A DNA stretch of 57,250 nucleotides, taken from an uncultured Treponema sp. Its GTDB lineage: Bacteria > Spirochaetota > Spirochaetia > Treponematales > Treponemataceae. This document shows positions 1-8,348 of this stretch, in pieces. The notes under the pieces were generated by a model. It saw only the letters and a program-made list of their open reading frames with translations, had not been told where the DNA came from and did no database searches. Location: contig CAMVHR010000016.1 of NCBI GenBank assembly GCA_947167345.1, positions 1 to 57,250 on the forward strand, read 5' to 3'. Each line of letters opens with the position of its first letter. Positions within the stretch are counted from its first letter, which is position 1. The translations under genes and the position numbers were made by a program.

Positions 1-195
1 CTGATACCTGCACAAGTCTGGCAATCTTCTGGATTAGGAATTACTTCAACTGCTTCTGATATAAAAGATTTCTCTTCAATGTTCAGAATTAGTCCGTCTA
101 TTCCTGCTGGTCGCCTTCGTTATGAAAACAAAAACTATTCAGTATTTACAAATCTTATTGGAAATGGAATGGTTCGGAAGATGTTTGGCTTGTAA
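1..195 (+). CDS. C-terminal end of an unrecognised protein (partial)
   Basis: Frame 1 is open from the first base and encodes 64 residues ending in KMFGL and a TAA stop at 193-195. The start lies outside the window. The fragment is polar, with Ser/Thr and Tyr/Asn-rich stretches and no recognised motif, and it does not resemble the end of a carbamoyl-phosphate synthase small subunit. So the usual carA-carB arrangement does not appear to hold here. Function cannot be assigned; the reading frame itself is moderately supported by length and codon use. Confidence 0.5.
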   Translation: MIPAQVWQSSGLGITSTASDIKDFSSMFRISPSIPAGRLRYENKNYSVFTNLIGNGMVRKMFGL

Positions 196-391
196 TGTTT
201 AAAATCTCATTGATTTGCGACGTAATTATTATAAGATTAATGGGGAATAGGCATCTGCATTCGTTAATGTTATAATATTTTTTTCTATTGTTGCATGTTT
301 TATATTGTCCTTGAGCCTTGGGACAAACAATAGGCACCTCAGTCTAAAAACTACAGCTATACACGATTGCAAAAATATGCTATAGTAAGGC

Positions 392-415
392 TTTAGTATG
401 GATATTTATACTAAA
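392..415. repeat. 8-bp perfect inverted repeat upstream of carB-dapF
   Basis: TTTAGTAT at 392-399 is mirrored by ATACTAAA at 408-415 around an 8-base centre. It sits just upstream of the likely carB-dapF promoter, where a dimeric repressor or activator could bind. No known operator was recognised, so the regulatory role is an inference. Confidence 0.35.
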
Positions 416-425
416 ACTTTAAAAA

Positions 426-453
426 TTGACCTATCTAAAATTCCACGTACAAA
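426..453 (+). promoter_or_regulatory. Possible sigma70 promoter of carB-dapF
   Basis: TTGACC (426-431) is followed after 16 bases by TACAAA (448-453). It would give a leader of about 40 bases that includes the AGAGGT ribosome site at 488-493. The -10 box is poor, so this is tentative. Confidence 0.3.
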
Positions 454-500
454 ATCCATAGACATTTTATTTTTCCCATTTAAAACGAGAGGTAACGAAA

Positions 501-3500
501 ATGCCGCTGAATCCAGACATTCATAAGGTAATGGTTATTGGCTCCGGTCCTATCATCATAGGACAGGCTGCAGAATTTGACTATGCAGGCTCACAGGCCT
601 GTAAAGCTTTGAAAGAGCAGGGACTTGAAGTTGTACTTGTAAACTCCAATCCTGCTACATTGATGACTGACCATTCCATGGCGGATTCCATCTACATTGA
701 ACCGCTCATTCCAGAAACAATCCAACGAATTATAGAAAAAGAAAAACCTGACAGCATACTTTCTTCCCTTGGCGGACAGACAGGTCTTACCCTGTGCATG
801 GAGCTTGCAAAGAGCGGATTCTTAAAGAGCCATAATGTGCGTCTGCTTGGTGCAAAGCCAGAGACTATAGACAAGGCAGAAGACCGCCAGCTGTTTAAGG
901 ACACCATGGAATCCATCGGTGAACCTTGCATTCCGTCAAAAGTTGTTACGACGCTGGAAGATGCCCTTGACTTTGCAGACAATAAGATTGGCTATCCTGT
1001 AATTGTGCGTCCTGCATTTACTTTGGGCGGTACGGGAGGCGGCATTGCAAATGACCGTGCAGAGCTTGAAGAAATTGCCCAGAACGGACTGCACCGTTCT
1101 CCTATCCACCAGATTCTTGTAGAAAAGTGTATTTCTGGCTGGAAGGAAATTGAGTTTGAGGTTGTTCGTGACCACACTGGTAATGTTCTTACAGTCTGTT
1201 CAATGGAAAACTTTGACCCGGTTGGTGTTCATACAGGAGACTCAATTGTTATTGCTCCTGCTGTTACTTTGAGCGACAAGGAGTATCAGATGCTCCGTTC
1301 TGCCGCCCTGAACATCATCAGTTCCCTTGATATGGAAGGCGGATGCAACTGCCAGTTTGCATTGAACCCGAATAATTTTGAATATGCTGTTATTGAAGTA
1401 AACCCTCGTGTAAGCCGTTCTTCTGCACTTGCTTCAAAGGCAACTGGTTACCCGATTGCGAAGGTTGCAACTCTCATTGCAATCGGCTACACGCTTGATG
1501 AAATTCCTAATGCCGTAACAAACAAGACTGCCGCCTGTTTTGAGCCTGTCTTGGACTATGTTGTCGTTAAGATGCCTAAGTTCCCATTTGACAAGTTTGT
1601 CTATGCAAAGCGTACTTTGGGCACTCAGATGAAGGCTACTGGCGAAGTTATGGCAATTGGGCATAATTTTGAGATGGCCATAATGAAGGCTGCCCGCGGT
1701 GCGGAAGTTGGTGTAAGCAGCTTGAATCTTCCTGTTTTTGAGGAAGAAACTGATGAGCAGATAAAAGAGCGTGTACATGAATGTACTGACCAAAGGATTT
1801 TTGCAATCTTTCAGGCATTAAAGCGTGGCATTCTTACAAAAGAACAGATTCATGACATTACAAAAATTGATATATGGTTTTTGGCTCATCTTGAAAATCT
1901 TGTTAATACAGAAAAGAAGCTTGCTGACATTAAGGCTGCTAAGGGTGAACTTTCTGTAGAACTGTACAGGGAGTGCAAGGAATACGGATATCCTGACAAG
2001 GTAATAGAGTCTTTGAGCGGTGTTACAATTCCTGGTGGTACAGGAGTGCTTGCACAGGCAGAGGAAGCCGCAGCCCTTCGTAAGCAGGGTAAGCTTGCTC
2101 ACATTCCTGCAACATATAAGATGGTTGATACTTGTGCAGGTGAGTTTAATGCTGAGACTCCTTACTTCTACGGTGGATATAACAGCGAAAATGAAGCGGA
2201 AGAATTCCTTGATTTGCGTCATAAAAGCGGTAAAAAATCTTCAAAGGGAACAATCATTGTTCTTGGTTCTGGTCCTATCCGCATTGGTCAGGGAATTGAG
2301 TTTGACTATGCAAGCGTTCAGTGTGTATGGGCGTTAAAGCGTCTGGGCTATGATGTTGTTACAATAAACAACAATCCTGAAACGGTTTCTACAGACTTTG
2401 ACACTTCTGACAGGTTGTATTTTGAGCCTCTTACGCCAGAAGATGTTATGAGTGTTATCAACACAGAAAAGCCTATTGGTGTTGTTGTTGCGTTTGGTGG
2501 TCAGACAGCCATTAAGCTGACAAAATTCCTTGACAGTCAGGGCATACGCATTCTTGGTACAAGTGCGGATTCTATTGATGTTGCCGAAGACCGTGAGCGT
2601 TTTGAAGAGCTTTGTGACCGTCTTGGCATTAAAAAGCCAAAGGGCGAGACTATCTTTACTTGTGAAGAAGCTCTTGAAGCTGCAAATAGGATAGGCTATC
2701 CGATACTTCTTCGTCCGTCTTATGTTTTGGGCGGTCAGAACATGATTATTGCCTTTAATGATGAAGATGTAAAAGAATACATGAAGATTATTCTTGCTCA
2801 GGAAATTGAAAACCCTGTCTTGATTGACAAGTACATGCAGGGCATTGAGCTTGAAGTTGATGCAATCTGTGACGGCGAGGACATTCTTATTCCGGGAATT
2901 ATGGAACACATTGAGCGCACGGGCATTCACTCTGGTGACTCAATTGCCGTGTACCCAAGCTGGAACTTGAATGATATTCTTCGCGAAAAGATTATTAACC
3001 AGAGCCGAGAGCTTGCCCTTGCTTTGGGTACTCGCGGACTGGTCAACATTCAGTATCTTATTTACAACAATGACTTGTATATAATAGAAGTAAACCCACG
3101 TTCAAGCCGTACTGTTCCATACATCAGTAAAGTTACGGGAGTTCCTATGGTTGAGCTTGCGACCCGTGCAATGCTTGGCGAACATGTCCGCGATTTTGGC
3201 TATGGTGTTGATTTGTATCGCAATCCTCCGTACTTTGCTGTAAAAGTTCCGGTGTTCAGTTTTGAAAAGCTTATGGATGTTGATACGCACCTTGGCCCTG
3301 AAATGAAGTCTACTGGTGAGGTTCTTGGTTTGGCTTCTACAATGGAAGAAGCCATATTCAAGGGGCTGATTGCGGCTGGCTATAACATGAAGCGCTCTGG
3401 TGGTGTTCTGTTCAGTGTGCGAAAGACAGACCGCTTTGAACTGCCTTCCCTTGCAAGAAAGTTCTATGACATGGGCTTTAAGCTGTATGCCACAGAAGGT

Positions 3501-4733
3501 AATGCCGAGACAATCAAAGACTTTGGCATGGAAGTAACTGTTGTAAATAAGATTCATGAAAACCCAGAAGACAATCTTTTGACGTTGCTTGATTCTGGTA
3601 AGATTGACTATGTAATTTCTACAAGTGCAAAGGGGCGAAACCCTCGTGCGGACTCTGTAAAGATGCGCCGACATGCCGTTGAGCGCGACATTCCTTGTCT
3701 TACGGCAATTGATACTGCAAACGCAATTGCAAACTGTCTTAAGAGCAAATATTCTGCAGAAAACGTAGAGCTGGTAGATATAAACTGTCTGCGTGAAAGC
3801 AAGCAGAAAATCGCATTCAGCAAGATGAATTCTTTGGGTAATGACTTTATTGTAATAAATGCAATGACTCAGAGCGTAAACAATCCTGCTGGTCTTGCGG
3901 TGCGTTTGTGTGACAGGCGCGGCGGCGGAATTGGTGCGGATTCCCTTGTTCTGATTGAAAAGAGTACTGTTGCCGATGCAAAAATGCGTTTCTTTAACCT
4001 TGATGGTTCTGAAGGAATGATGGCCGGAAATGCCATCCGTTGTGTTGGAAAGTATCTTTATGACAATAATGTTAATGAAATTCAGGAAAAACACGGAAAA
4101 AAGACCGATAATACAGAAACGATTACTATTGAAACTGGTAGCGGTGTAAAAACTTTGGTTCTGTATAAGCAGGATGGAAAAGTTACTTCTGTTACTGTTG
4201 ACATGGGCAAGCCTGTATTTGAAGCTGACGGAATTCCTGTTCTTTTGAACCCTGTGGAAGTTCCTGTTACAGAAATGAACAAAGACAGTGTTTCAAAATT
4301 GCCTTCTCGTGCAATAGTAAATGTTCCGATAAAAGTAGAAGGTACGGAATATTCCGTAACGTGTGTGGGAGTGGGAAATCCGCACTGTGTCATTTTCAGT
4401 AAGTTTGTTGATAAAGAGGCTGTTGATGTCATTGGCCCTAAGATTGAAACTCATGCAAACTTCCCTGCACGTACAAATGTAGAGTTTGTCCGCGTTGTTG
4501 GTCCTAATGAGCTTAAGATGAGGACTTGGGAACGTGGAAACGGTGAAACTCTTGCTTGCGGTACTGGAGCCTGTGCTGCTGTTATTTCTGCCGCTTTGAA
4601 TGGCTTCTGCCATGTTGGCGAGGATGTGACTGTTATTGTACGTGGTGGCTCACTGTCCGTAAAGTATACGGGAGATACTGTTTATCTGACTGGAAACACC
4701 ACTCTCTGCTATGAAGGAATTGTTGAGATTTAA
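501..4733 (+). CDS. carB: Carbamoyl-phosphate synthase large subunit fused to diaminopimelate epimerase (CarB-DapF)
   Basis: The 1410-residue product has two parts. Residues 1 to about 1100 form a complete CarB: two carbamoyl-phosphate synthase halves, each opening with a GSGPI.IGQ motif (second half near residue 582), two ATP-grasp folds, and an MGS-like allosteric domain from about 970. This half makes carbamoyl phosphate for pyrimidines and arginine. From about residue 1102 (KMNSLGNDF) a DapF domain follows without a stop; it would convert L,L- to meso-diaminopimelate for lysine or cell wall. The second catalytic Cys is present (ACGTGAC, Cys1353), but the first is Ala1175 in MAGNAIRC, where the family normally has CGNG.RC. 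The start has an AGAGGT ribosome site. No carA is adjacent. The CarB call is secure; activity of the epimerase half is uncertain. Confidence 0.95.
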   Translation: MPLNPDIHKVMVIGSGPIIIGQAAEFDYAGSQACKALKEQGLEVVLVNSNPATLMTDHSMADSIYIEPLIPETIQRIIEKEKPDSILSSLGGQTGLTLCMELAKSGFLKSHNVRLLGAKPETIDKAEDRQLFKDTMESIGEPCIPSKVVTTLEDALDFADNKIGYPVIVRPAFTLGGTGGGIANDRAELEEIAQNGLHRSPIHQILVEKCISGWKEIEFEVVRDHTGNVLTVCSMENFDPVGVHTGDSIVIAPAVTLSDKEYQMLRSAALNIISSLDMEGGCNCQFALNPNNFEYAVIEVNPRVSRSSALASKATGYPIAKVATLIAIGYTLDEIPNAVTNKTAACFEPVLDYVVVKMPKFPFDKFVYAKRTLGTQMKATGEVMAIGHNFEMAIMKAARGAEVGVSSLNLPVFEEETDEQIKERVHECTDQRIFAIFQALKRGILTKEQIHDITKIDIWFLAHLENLVNTEKKLADIKAAKGELSVELYRECKEYGYPDKVIESLSGVTIPGGTGVLAQAEEAAALRKQGKLAHIPATYKMVDTCAGEFNAETPYFYGGYNSENEAEEFLDLRHKSGKKSSKGTIIVLGSGPIRIGQGIEFDYASVQCVWALKRLGYDVVTINNNPETVSTDFDTSDRLYFEPLTPEDVMSVINTEKPIGVVVAFGGQTAIKLTKFLDSQGIRILGTSADSIDVAEDRERFEELCDRLGIKKPKGETIFTCEEALEAANRIGYPILLRPSYVLGGQNMIIAFNDEDVKEYMKIILAQEIENPVLIDKYMQGIELEVDAICDGEDILIPGIMEHIERTGIHSGDSIAVYPSWNLNDILREKIINQSRELALALGTRGLVNIQYLIYNNDLYIIEVNPRSSRTVPYISKVTGVPMVELATRAMLGEHVRDFGYGVDLYRNPPYFAVKVPVFSFEKLMDVDTHLGPEMKSTGEVLGLASTMEEAIFKGLIAAGYNMKRSGGVLFSVRKTDRFELPSLARKFYDMGFKLYATEGNAETIKDFGMEVTVVNKIHENPEDNLLTLLDSGKIDYVISTSAKGRNPRADSVKMRRHAVERDIPCLTAIDTANAIANCLKSKYSAENVELVDINCLRESKQKIAFSKMNSLGNDFIVINAMTQSVNNPAGLAVRLCDRRGGGIGADSLVLIEKSTVADAKMRFFNLDGSEGMMAGNAIRCVGKYLYDNNVNEIQEKHGKKTDNTETITIETGSGVKTLVLYKQDGKVTSVTVDMGKPVFEADGIPVLLNPVEVPVTEMNKDSVSKLPSRAIVNVPIKVEGTEYSVTCVGVGNPHCVIFSKFVDKEAVDVIGPKIETHANFPARTNVEFVRVVGPNELKMRTWERGNGETLACGTGACAAVISAALNGFCHVGEDVTVIVRGGSLSVKYTGDTVYLTGNTTLCYEGIVEI

Positions 4734-4767
4734 TACGTTGTAAATAAATAGTATGTTGAGGAGAATT

Positions 4768-6219
4768 ATGAAAAAAAGCGTTTGCGGATTTTTTCTTGCA
4801 CTTGCGTTTGCTGCGGGGCTGTCTGCCCTTGAGGTAAACAGACCTGAACTGGAAGTATCTGGAGATGCAGATGCCATTCAGTTTGAAAATTACGGCGGAC
4901 CTCATGCTGTCATAGACACTGCTGCTGCCATTGTAAATATTGGTACAGAGCTTGGTCTTGAAGTTGCACAGAGTCTGGAGGAATTTGTTTCTGTAAGGCC
5001 AGGTGCAAAGTATTCCCTCATTCATGCTGTTGATTTGTCTGTAGCTGAAAAGCTTGATGCAGATATTCTTATTTTGAATAGTAATGCAGGTGTTGATCAT
5101 ATTAAAAACCTGCGCCGCATAATTACGGGCTATTTGCAGGCTGCCTATGGTTACGAGACTGCTGATGCAGAAGTGATTGCAACTTTTATTACGGTATACA
5201 ATGCTGTCTATAGAAAAGACATTGGTACTTTTGAAGAACGTTACAAGCAGGTTGTTCTTGATAACATTTCAGAAGATAAGGTTGGTCTGAGTACCAATTG
5301 GGCAGACTGGGCTGGCAATACTGAGATTGTTATTCCTTTGAATGATGTTCAGGGTGGCATTTCTGCGGTAGATACAACGGTCATCAGTGATGAAAATGTT
5401 GTGAATGCACTGCGTCAGGAAGATGATAAGGCTGTAGACCTTCGCGAAGACATGCTTGAAATAAAGGAAAAGGAAACTGCTACTGCTACCGAAAAGGCTC
5501 AGGAGGCACAGAAGGCTGCCGCCCAGGAACGCAAGGAAGGTAACAAGGAGCAGGCAGAGGAATTTGCAAAGGAGTCTGCCGAGCAGCAGGAGATTGCTGA
5601 CCGCAAGAATGAAGAGGTTAAGGTTGAACAGAAAGTTCTTGAAGAGGACAAGAAAGAACTTGGCATTGCAGTGCCTGAGGTTGAAGATAAGTCTGCTTAC
5701 CTTACGGGGCTTTTCGTTGTGAATGAGTCCAGCAATTTGTACACTCTTATTACTGTTAACGGCATTACAGGTGCGGTTGTAAGAAAGTCTCCTGTAAACC
5801 AGATAAAGGGCAAGACTGTCTTTGTCGTGTCTGACATTACCATTACGTCGCAGGATAATGCTGACGTATATGAATTCTATGATGACATGTACCTTGCCAT
5901 GTGCGGTGTAAATGATGGTCATTCTGCTCCCCGCTTGTGTCTGATTGATTCTGATGCTCTGGAGCTTAAGAAGCAGAGTGCGGAAATTCTTTCTGATTCA
6001 TCGGAGCTTGCCGTGCGTGACGGAGCTTATTATGTAGTTGTAAAAGTTGACGGTAAATGTCATGTTGCAAGCTATTCAAAAGATTTGGCACTTGCTAACA
6101 TGAGCACGCTGGAAGTAAGTCCTTCTACTCCCCTCAACATGATGGCTTCTGGAATACTTGTAACGGATGTGTCCGGCAATCCAAGAATGCTGGATGCAAG
6201 CCTGAATGAAGTCTGGTAA
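4768..6219 (+). CDS. P83/100-family secreted protein
   Basis: This 483-residue protein has a signal peptide (MKKSVCGFFLALAFAAGLSA) and resembles the P83/P100 antigen family of Borrelia and Treponema. An N-terminal region of about 210 residues is followed by a charged coiled coil rich in Glu, Lys, Ala and Gln (about 225-310), then a C-terminal domain predicted to be beta-rich. The ATG at 4768 was chosen because TGAGGAG lies just before it; an in-frame ATG at 4753 sits upstream of that ribosome site and is unlikely. The gene follows carB-dapF by 34 bases and ends at a strong terminator, so the two may be cotranscribed. Its role is unknown; P83/100 proteins are periplasmic or surface-associated and immunogenic in Borrelia. 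Confidence 0.8.
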   Translation: MKKSVCGFFLALAFAAGLSALEVNRPELEVSGDADAIQFENYGGPHAVIDTAAAIVNIGTELGLEVAQSLEEFVSVRPGAKYSLIHAVDLSVAEKLDADILILNSNAGVDHIKNLRRIITGYLQAAYGYETADAEVIATFITVYNAVYRKDIGTFEERYKQVVLDNISEDKVGLSTNWADWAGNTEIVIPLNDVQGGISAVDTTVISDENVVNALRQEDDKAVDLREDMLEIKEKETATATEKAQEAQKAAAQERKEGNKEQAEEFAKESAEQQEIADRKNEEVKVEQKVLEEDKKELGIAVPEVEDKSAYLTGLFVVNESSNLYTLITVNGITGAVVRKSPVNQIKGKTVFVVSDITITSQDNADVYEFYDDMYLAMCGVNDGHSAPRLCLIDSDALELKKQSAEILSDSSELAVRDGAYYVVVKVDGKCHVASYSKDLALANMSTLEVSPSTPLNMMASGILVTDVSGNPRMLDASLNEVW

Positions 6220-6240
6220 TTTATTATATTAGGATAAAAA

Positions 6241-6283
6241 ACAGCCTTGAAAGACTTCTGTCTTCAAGGCTGTTTTATTTTTG
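6241..6283. terminator. Bidirectional rho-independent terminator
   Basis: A 14-bp stem (ACAGCCTTGAA.. with ..TTCAAGGCTGT, one bulged A) around a TTCT loop is followed by TTTTATTTTTG and preceded by an A-run. It separates the P83/100 gene from the convergent LUD gene and can serve both strands. Confidence 0.9.
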
Positions 6284-6302
6284 TTTTATAAGTTTGTGTA
6301 TT

Positions 6303-6923
6303 TTAATAGCCCAAAGGCTCGTTTACAAGAATAATTTCGTATTCACTTCCGTACGGCTTTGACCAGAGTACGGCAAGTCCGTTGCAAATTCTATCTGGGC
6401 TTGAACAGTTGTAACACTTGTCTGCCTTTATTGCACATGGGGTTTTGAGTTTTAGCCGCTGTGCATTTTTTGGAGCAGCGATGTTTCTGGCTCTGTAAAG
6501 TGCGGAGTCGTAATCTGAAGCAATTTTGTTGATTCCTGCTATGAGATATACTTTCTTGTGTCCGTAGAAAATCTCGGAGACACGGTTACAGCGTCCGTCT
6601 ATGTTAATGATTTCCCCTGTCATGGCAAGGGCGTTCACACTGGAAATGTAATTTTCGGCACCGGATGCTTCTTGTATTATTTGTGCTGCTGTCTTTCCTT
6701 CTGGAATTGGATGGTTGTGCCAGAACACTTTATTGTGTTTTTCAAGGCGGTCATACAGCCCCATTTCCTTTATGGTAACCGAACCTCCGAATCCTACGGA
6801 TGAACCGTCAATCTTTGAGTCTATGTAGTCAGTAGCCTGTTCCTTGTTTTCAAAAACAGAGACTGTATAGCCAAGCTTTTCAAGCTTTGTCTTCATGTCG
6901 TTTAAATTTGCTGTTGTTTCCAT
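6303..6923 (-). CDS. LUD-domain (LutC/YkgG-like) protein
   Basis: The 206-residue product matches the LUD domain family: an N-terminal helical region, then GFGGSVTIKEMGL, a HNHPI segment, and a core with ALAMTGEIINIDGRCNRVS, followed by VYLIAGINKI. Near the C-terminus is a Cys cluster (CYNCSSPDRIC). Members include LutC, which works with LutA and LutB in lactate oxidation, and many stand-alone proteins of unknown function. No lutA or lutB lies nearby, so this is probably one of the stand-alone type. It has no Shine-Dalgarno; a TTGACA/CATACT promoter places transcription start at or next to the ATG. Its own promoter sits in the gap after the MATE gene. Confidence 0.85.
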   Translation of the reverse strand: METTANLNDMKTKLEKLGYTVSVFENKEQATDYIDSKIDGSSVGFGGSVTIKEMGLYDRLEKHNKVFWHNHPIPEGKTAAQIIQEASGAENYISSVNALAMTGEIINIDGRCNRVSEIFYGHKKVYLIAGINKIASDYDSALYRARNIAAPKNAQRLKLKTPCAIKADKCYNCSSPDRICNGLAVLWSKPYGSEYEIILVNEPLGY

Positions 6924-6930
6924 AGTTTTA

Positions 6931-6960
6931 AGTATGAAGTCATTTGTGCTGTTGTGTCAA
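6931..6960 (-). promoter_or_regulatory. Promoter of the LUD gene, leaderless layout
   Basis: Read on the minus strand, TTGACA (6955-6960), an 18-base spacer and CATACT (6931-6936) are followed by only 7 bases before the ATG at 6923. No ribosome site is present, so the mRNA would start at or next to the AUG. Confidence 0.6.
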
Positions 6961-6963
6961 GTT

Positions 6964-8346
6964 TTAGTTTTTCATGTTCCTCATTTCTCGGCTTATGAAT
7001 ATGAGTACAATAAAAAATGCAAGAAAGTCACAAGTCGGACCTGCATACATTGTTCCGTTCAGCCCGAAGAACAGAGGCAGTATAAGTATAGTCGGAATAA
7101 AGAAAATAACCTGCCTTGTCAATGAAAGGAACACTCCCTTTATAGGTTTTCCTATTGCCGCAAAAAAGTTTGATGATATTATGTGAATGCCGCCTAGAGG
7201 GAACAGCAAAAGGAATGTCCTCATGAACTTTACTGAAAATTCCATGTACAGCCCATCATCCTTATTGCCGAACAGTGAAAGTACATAGGAAGGAAAAGTC
7301 TGGAATACAAATACGCCTATCAGAGTTATGACAAGCTCACAGCAGATTACAAGACCATAAGTTGACTTTACACGCTTGTATTGCTTTGCACCGTAGTTAA
7401 AGCCTATGAGCGGCTGCATTCCCTGATTCAGACCGATGATGACTGAAAATACTATTCCATTAATCTTCATGACAATGCCGCTTGCCGCAAGAGGTATAGA
7501 TGGACCGTATGCACTTAATGCTCCATAGTATACAAGGGAACGGTTCATGATTATTTGAACCAGTGTTATTGCAACCTGTGTAAGTCCGTTGCTCATGCCC
7601 ATTTTTGCCGTGGCAGCAATCTGCTTGAAAGATAGTTTGAAATACTCTTTTTTTAGCGTGATGCGCTTGAATTTCCTCATGTACATAAAAGCCATGATGC
7701 ATGAAATGAATTGTCCGATTATGGTAGCCCACGCTGCTCCTGCAACGCCCCAGTGGAACACAAAAATAAAAAGCGGGTCAAGAACGGTGTTGATTATTGC
7801 TCCTGTAAGCATTGTTGTCATGGAATAGAAAGGACTTCCGTCTGCCCTTGCAAGATGGCTCATTCCGTTCATTATGACAAGGAACGGCATTCCAATTGAT
7901 GTTATTCTTGTATATGTTACAGCGTAAGAAAATATATCGCTTGTTGCTCCGAATGCCGTAAGCAGGGGATTGAGAAAGATTTCAACAAGGACTGCATAGA
8001 CTGTACCGAATACAATCATCATGCAAAAGCCGTTGCCGACTACTTTTGCGGCCTCTTCTTCTTCTTTTTTCCCGAGATATAGGGAGAATCTGCTTGCACA
8101 GCCTATGCCTATTGTAAGCGTAATAGCCATGCAGATGGTTGTAATCGGAAATGCTACGTTTGTTGCTGCGTTTCCAAGATAACCTACACCATGGCCAATA
8201 AAAATCTGATCTACTACGTTATATAATGAGGAAACAAGCATTGCTATGATGCTTGGAATTGCAAACTGCTTTAAAAGACGCGGAATCTTTTCGTATCCCA
8301 AAGGATTTTCTGTTCTTTCACTACTCATAGAGTGAGAGTGTATCAT
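6964..8346 (-). CDS. MATE-family multidrug/metabolite efflux protein
   Basis: The 460-residue protein has about 12 hydrophobic segments and MATE features: an N-terminal PRLLKQFAIPSIIAMLVSSLYN with VDQIFIGH, and a symmetrical second half with QGMQPLIGFNYGA. MATE proteins export drugs or metabolites using Na+ or H+. The start lies 2 bases after the histidine kinase stop, so the gene is the last of a four-gene minus-strand operon with a two-component system; no clear ribosome site is seen and translation is probably coupled. A second ATG at 8328 is also possible. Its substrate may be linked to the signal sensed by the kinase, which is an inference from context. Confidence 0.9.
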   Translation of the reverse strand: MIHSHSMSSERTENPLGYEKIPRLLKQFAIPSIIAMLVSSLYNVVDQIFIGHGVGYLGNAATNVAFPITTICMAITLTIGIGCASRFSLYLGKKEEEEAAKVVGNGFCMMIVFGTVYAVLVEIFLNPLLTAFGATSDIFSYAVTYTRITSIGMPFLVIMNGMSHLARADGSPFYSMTTMLTGAIINTVLDPLFIFVFHWGVAGAAWATIIGQFISCIMAFMYMRKFKRITLKKEYFKLSFKQIAATAKMGMSNGLTQVAITLVQIIMNRSLVYYGALSAYGPSIPLAASGIVMKINGIVFSVIIGLNQGMQPLIGFNYGAKQYKRVKSTYGLVICCELVITLIGVFVFQTFPSYVLSLFGNKDDGLYMEFSVKFMRTFLLLFPLGGIHIISSNFFAAIGKPIKGVFLSLTRQVIFFIPTILILPLFFGLNGTMYAGPTCDFLAFFIVLIFISREMRNMKN

Positions 8347-8348
8347 TT

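Larger units (their letters stand above)
196..500. other. Intergenic region upstream of carB-dapF
   Basis: This AT-rich gap of 305 bases has no convincing long gene; the minus-strand reading frame at 155-337 is low-complexity and looks spurious. It contains a short inverted repeat (TTGTCC at 305-310 with GGACAA at 321-326), a TATAAT at 269-274, an 8-bp palindrome at 392-415 and a possible promoter at 426-453. A 42-codon upstream reading frame (398-526) with a weak AAGG ribosome site overlaps the start of the next gene out of frame. None of these elements is proven. Confidence 0.4.

Noticed and set aside
155..337. 60-codon minus-strand frame upstream of carB
   Set aside because: Composition is atypical, no ribosome site and no promoter in the right place.
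3102..4094. 330-codon minus-strand reading frame inside carB-dapF
   Set aside because: It is fully antisense to a well-supported gene, has no ribosome site and no family character; it follows from codon bias of the real gene.
5269..5922. 217-codon minus-strand reading frame inside the P83/100 gene
   Set aside because: Leu/Phe-rich shadow of the Glu/Lys-rich coiled coil on the other strand.
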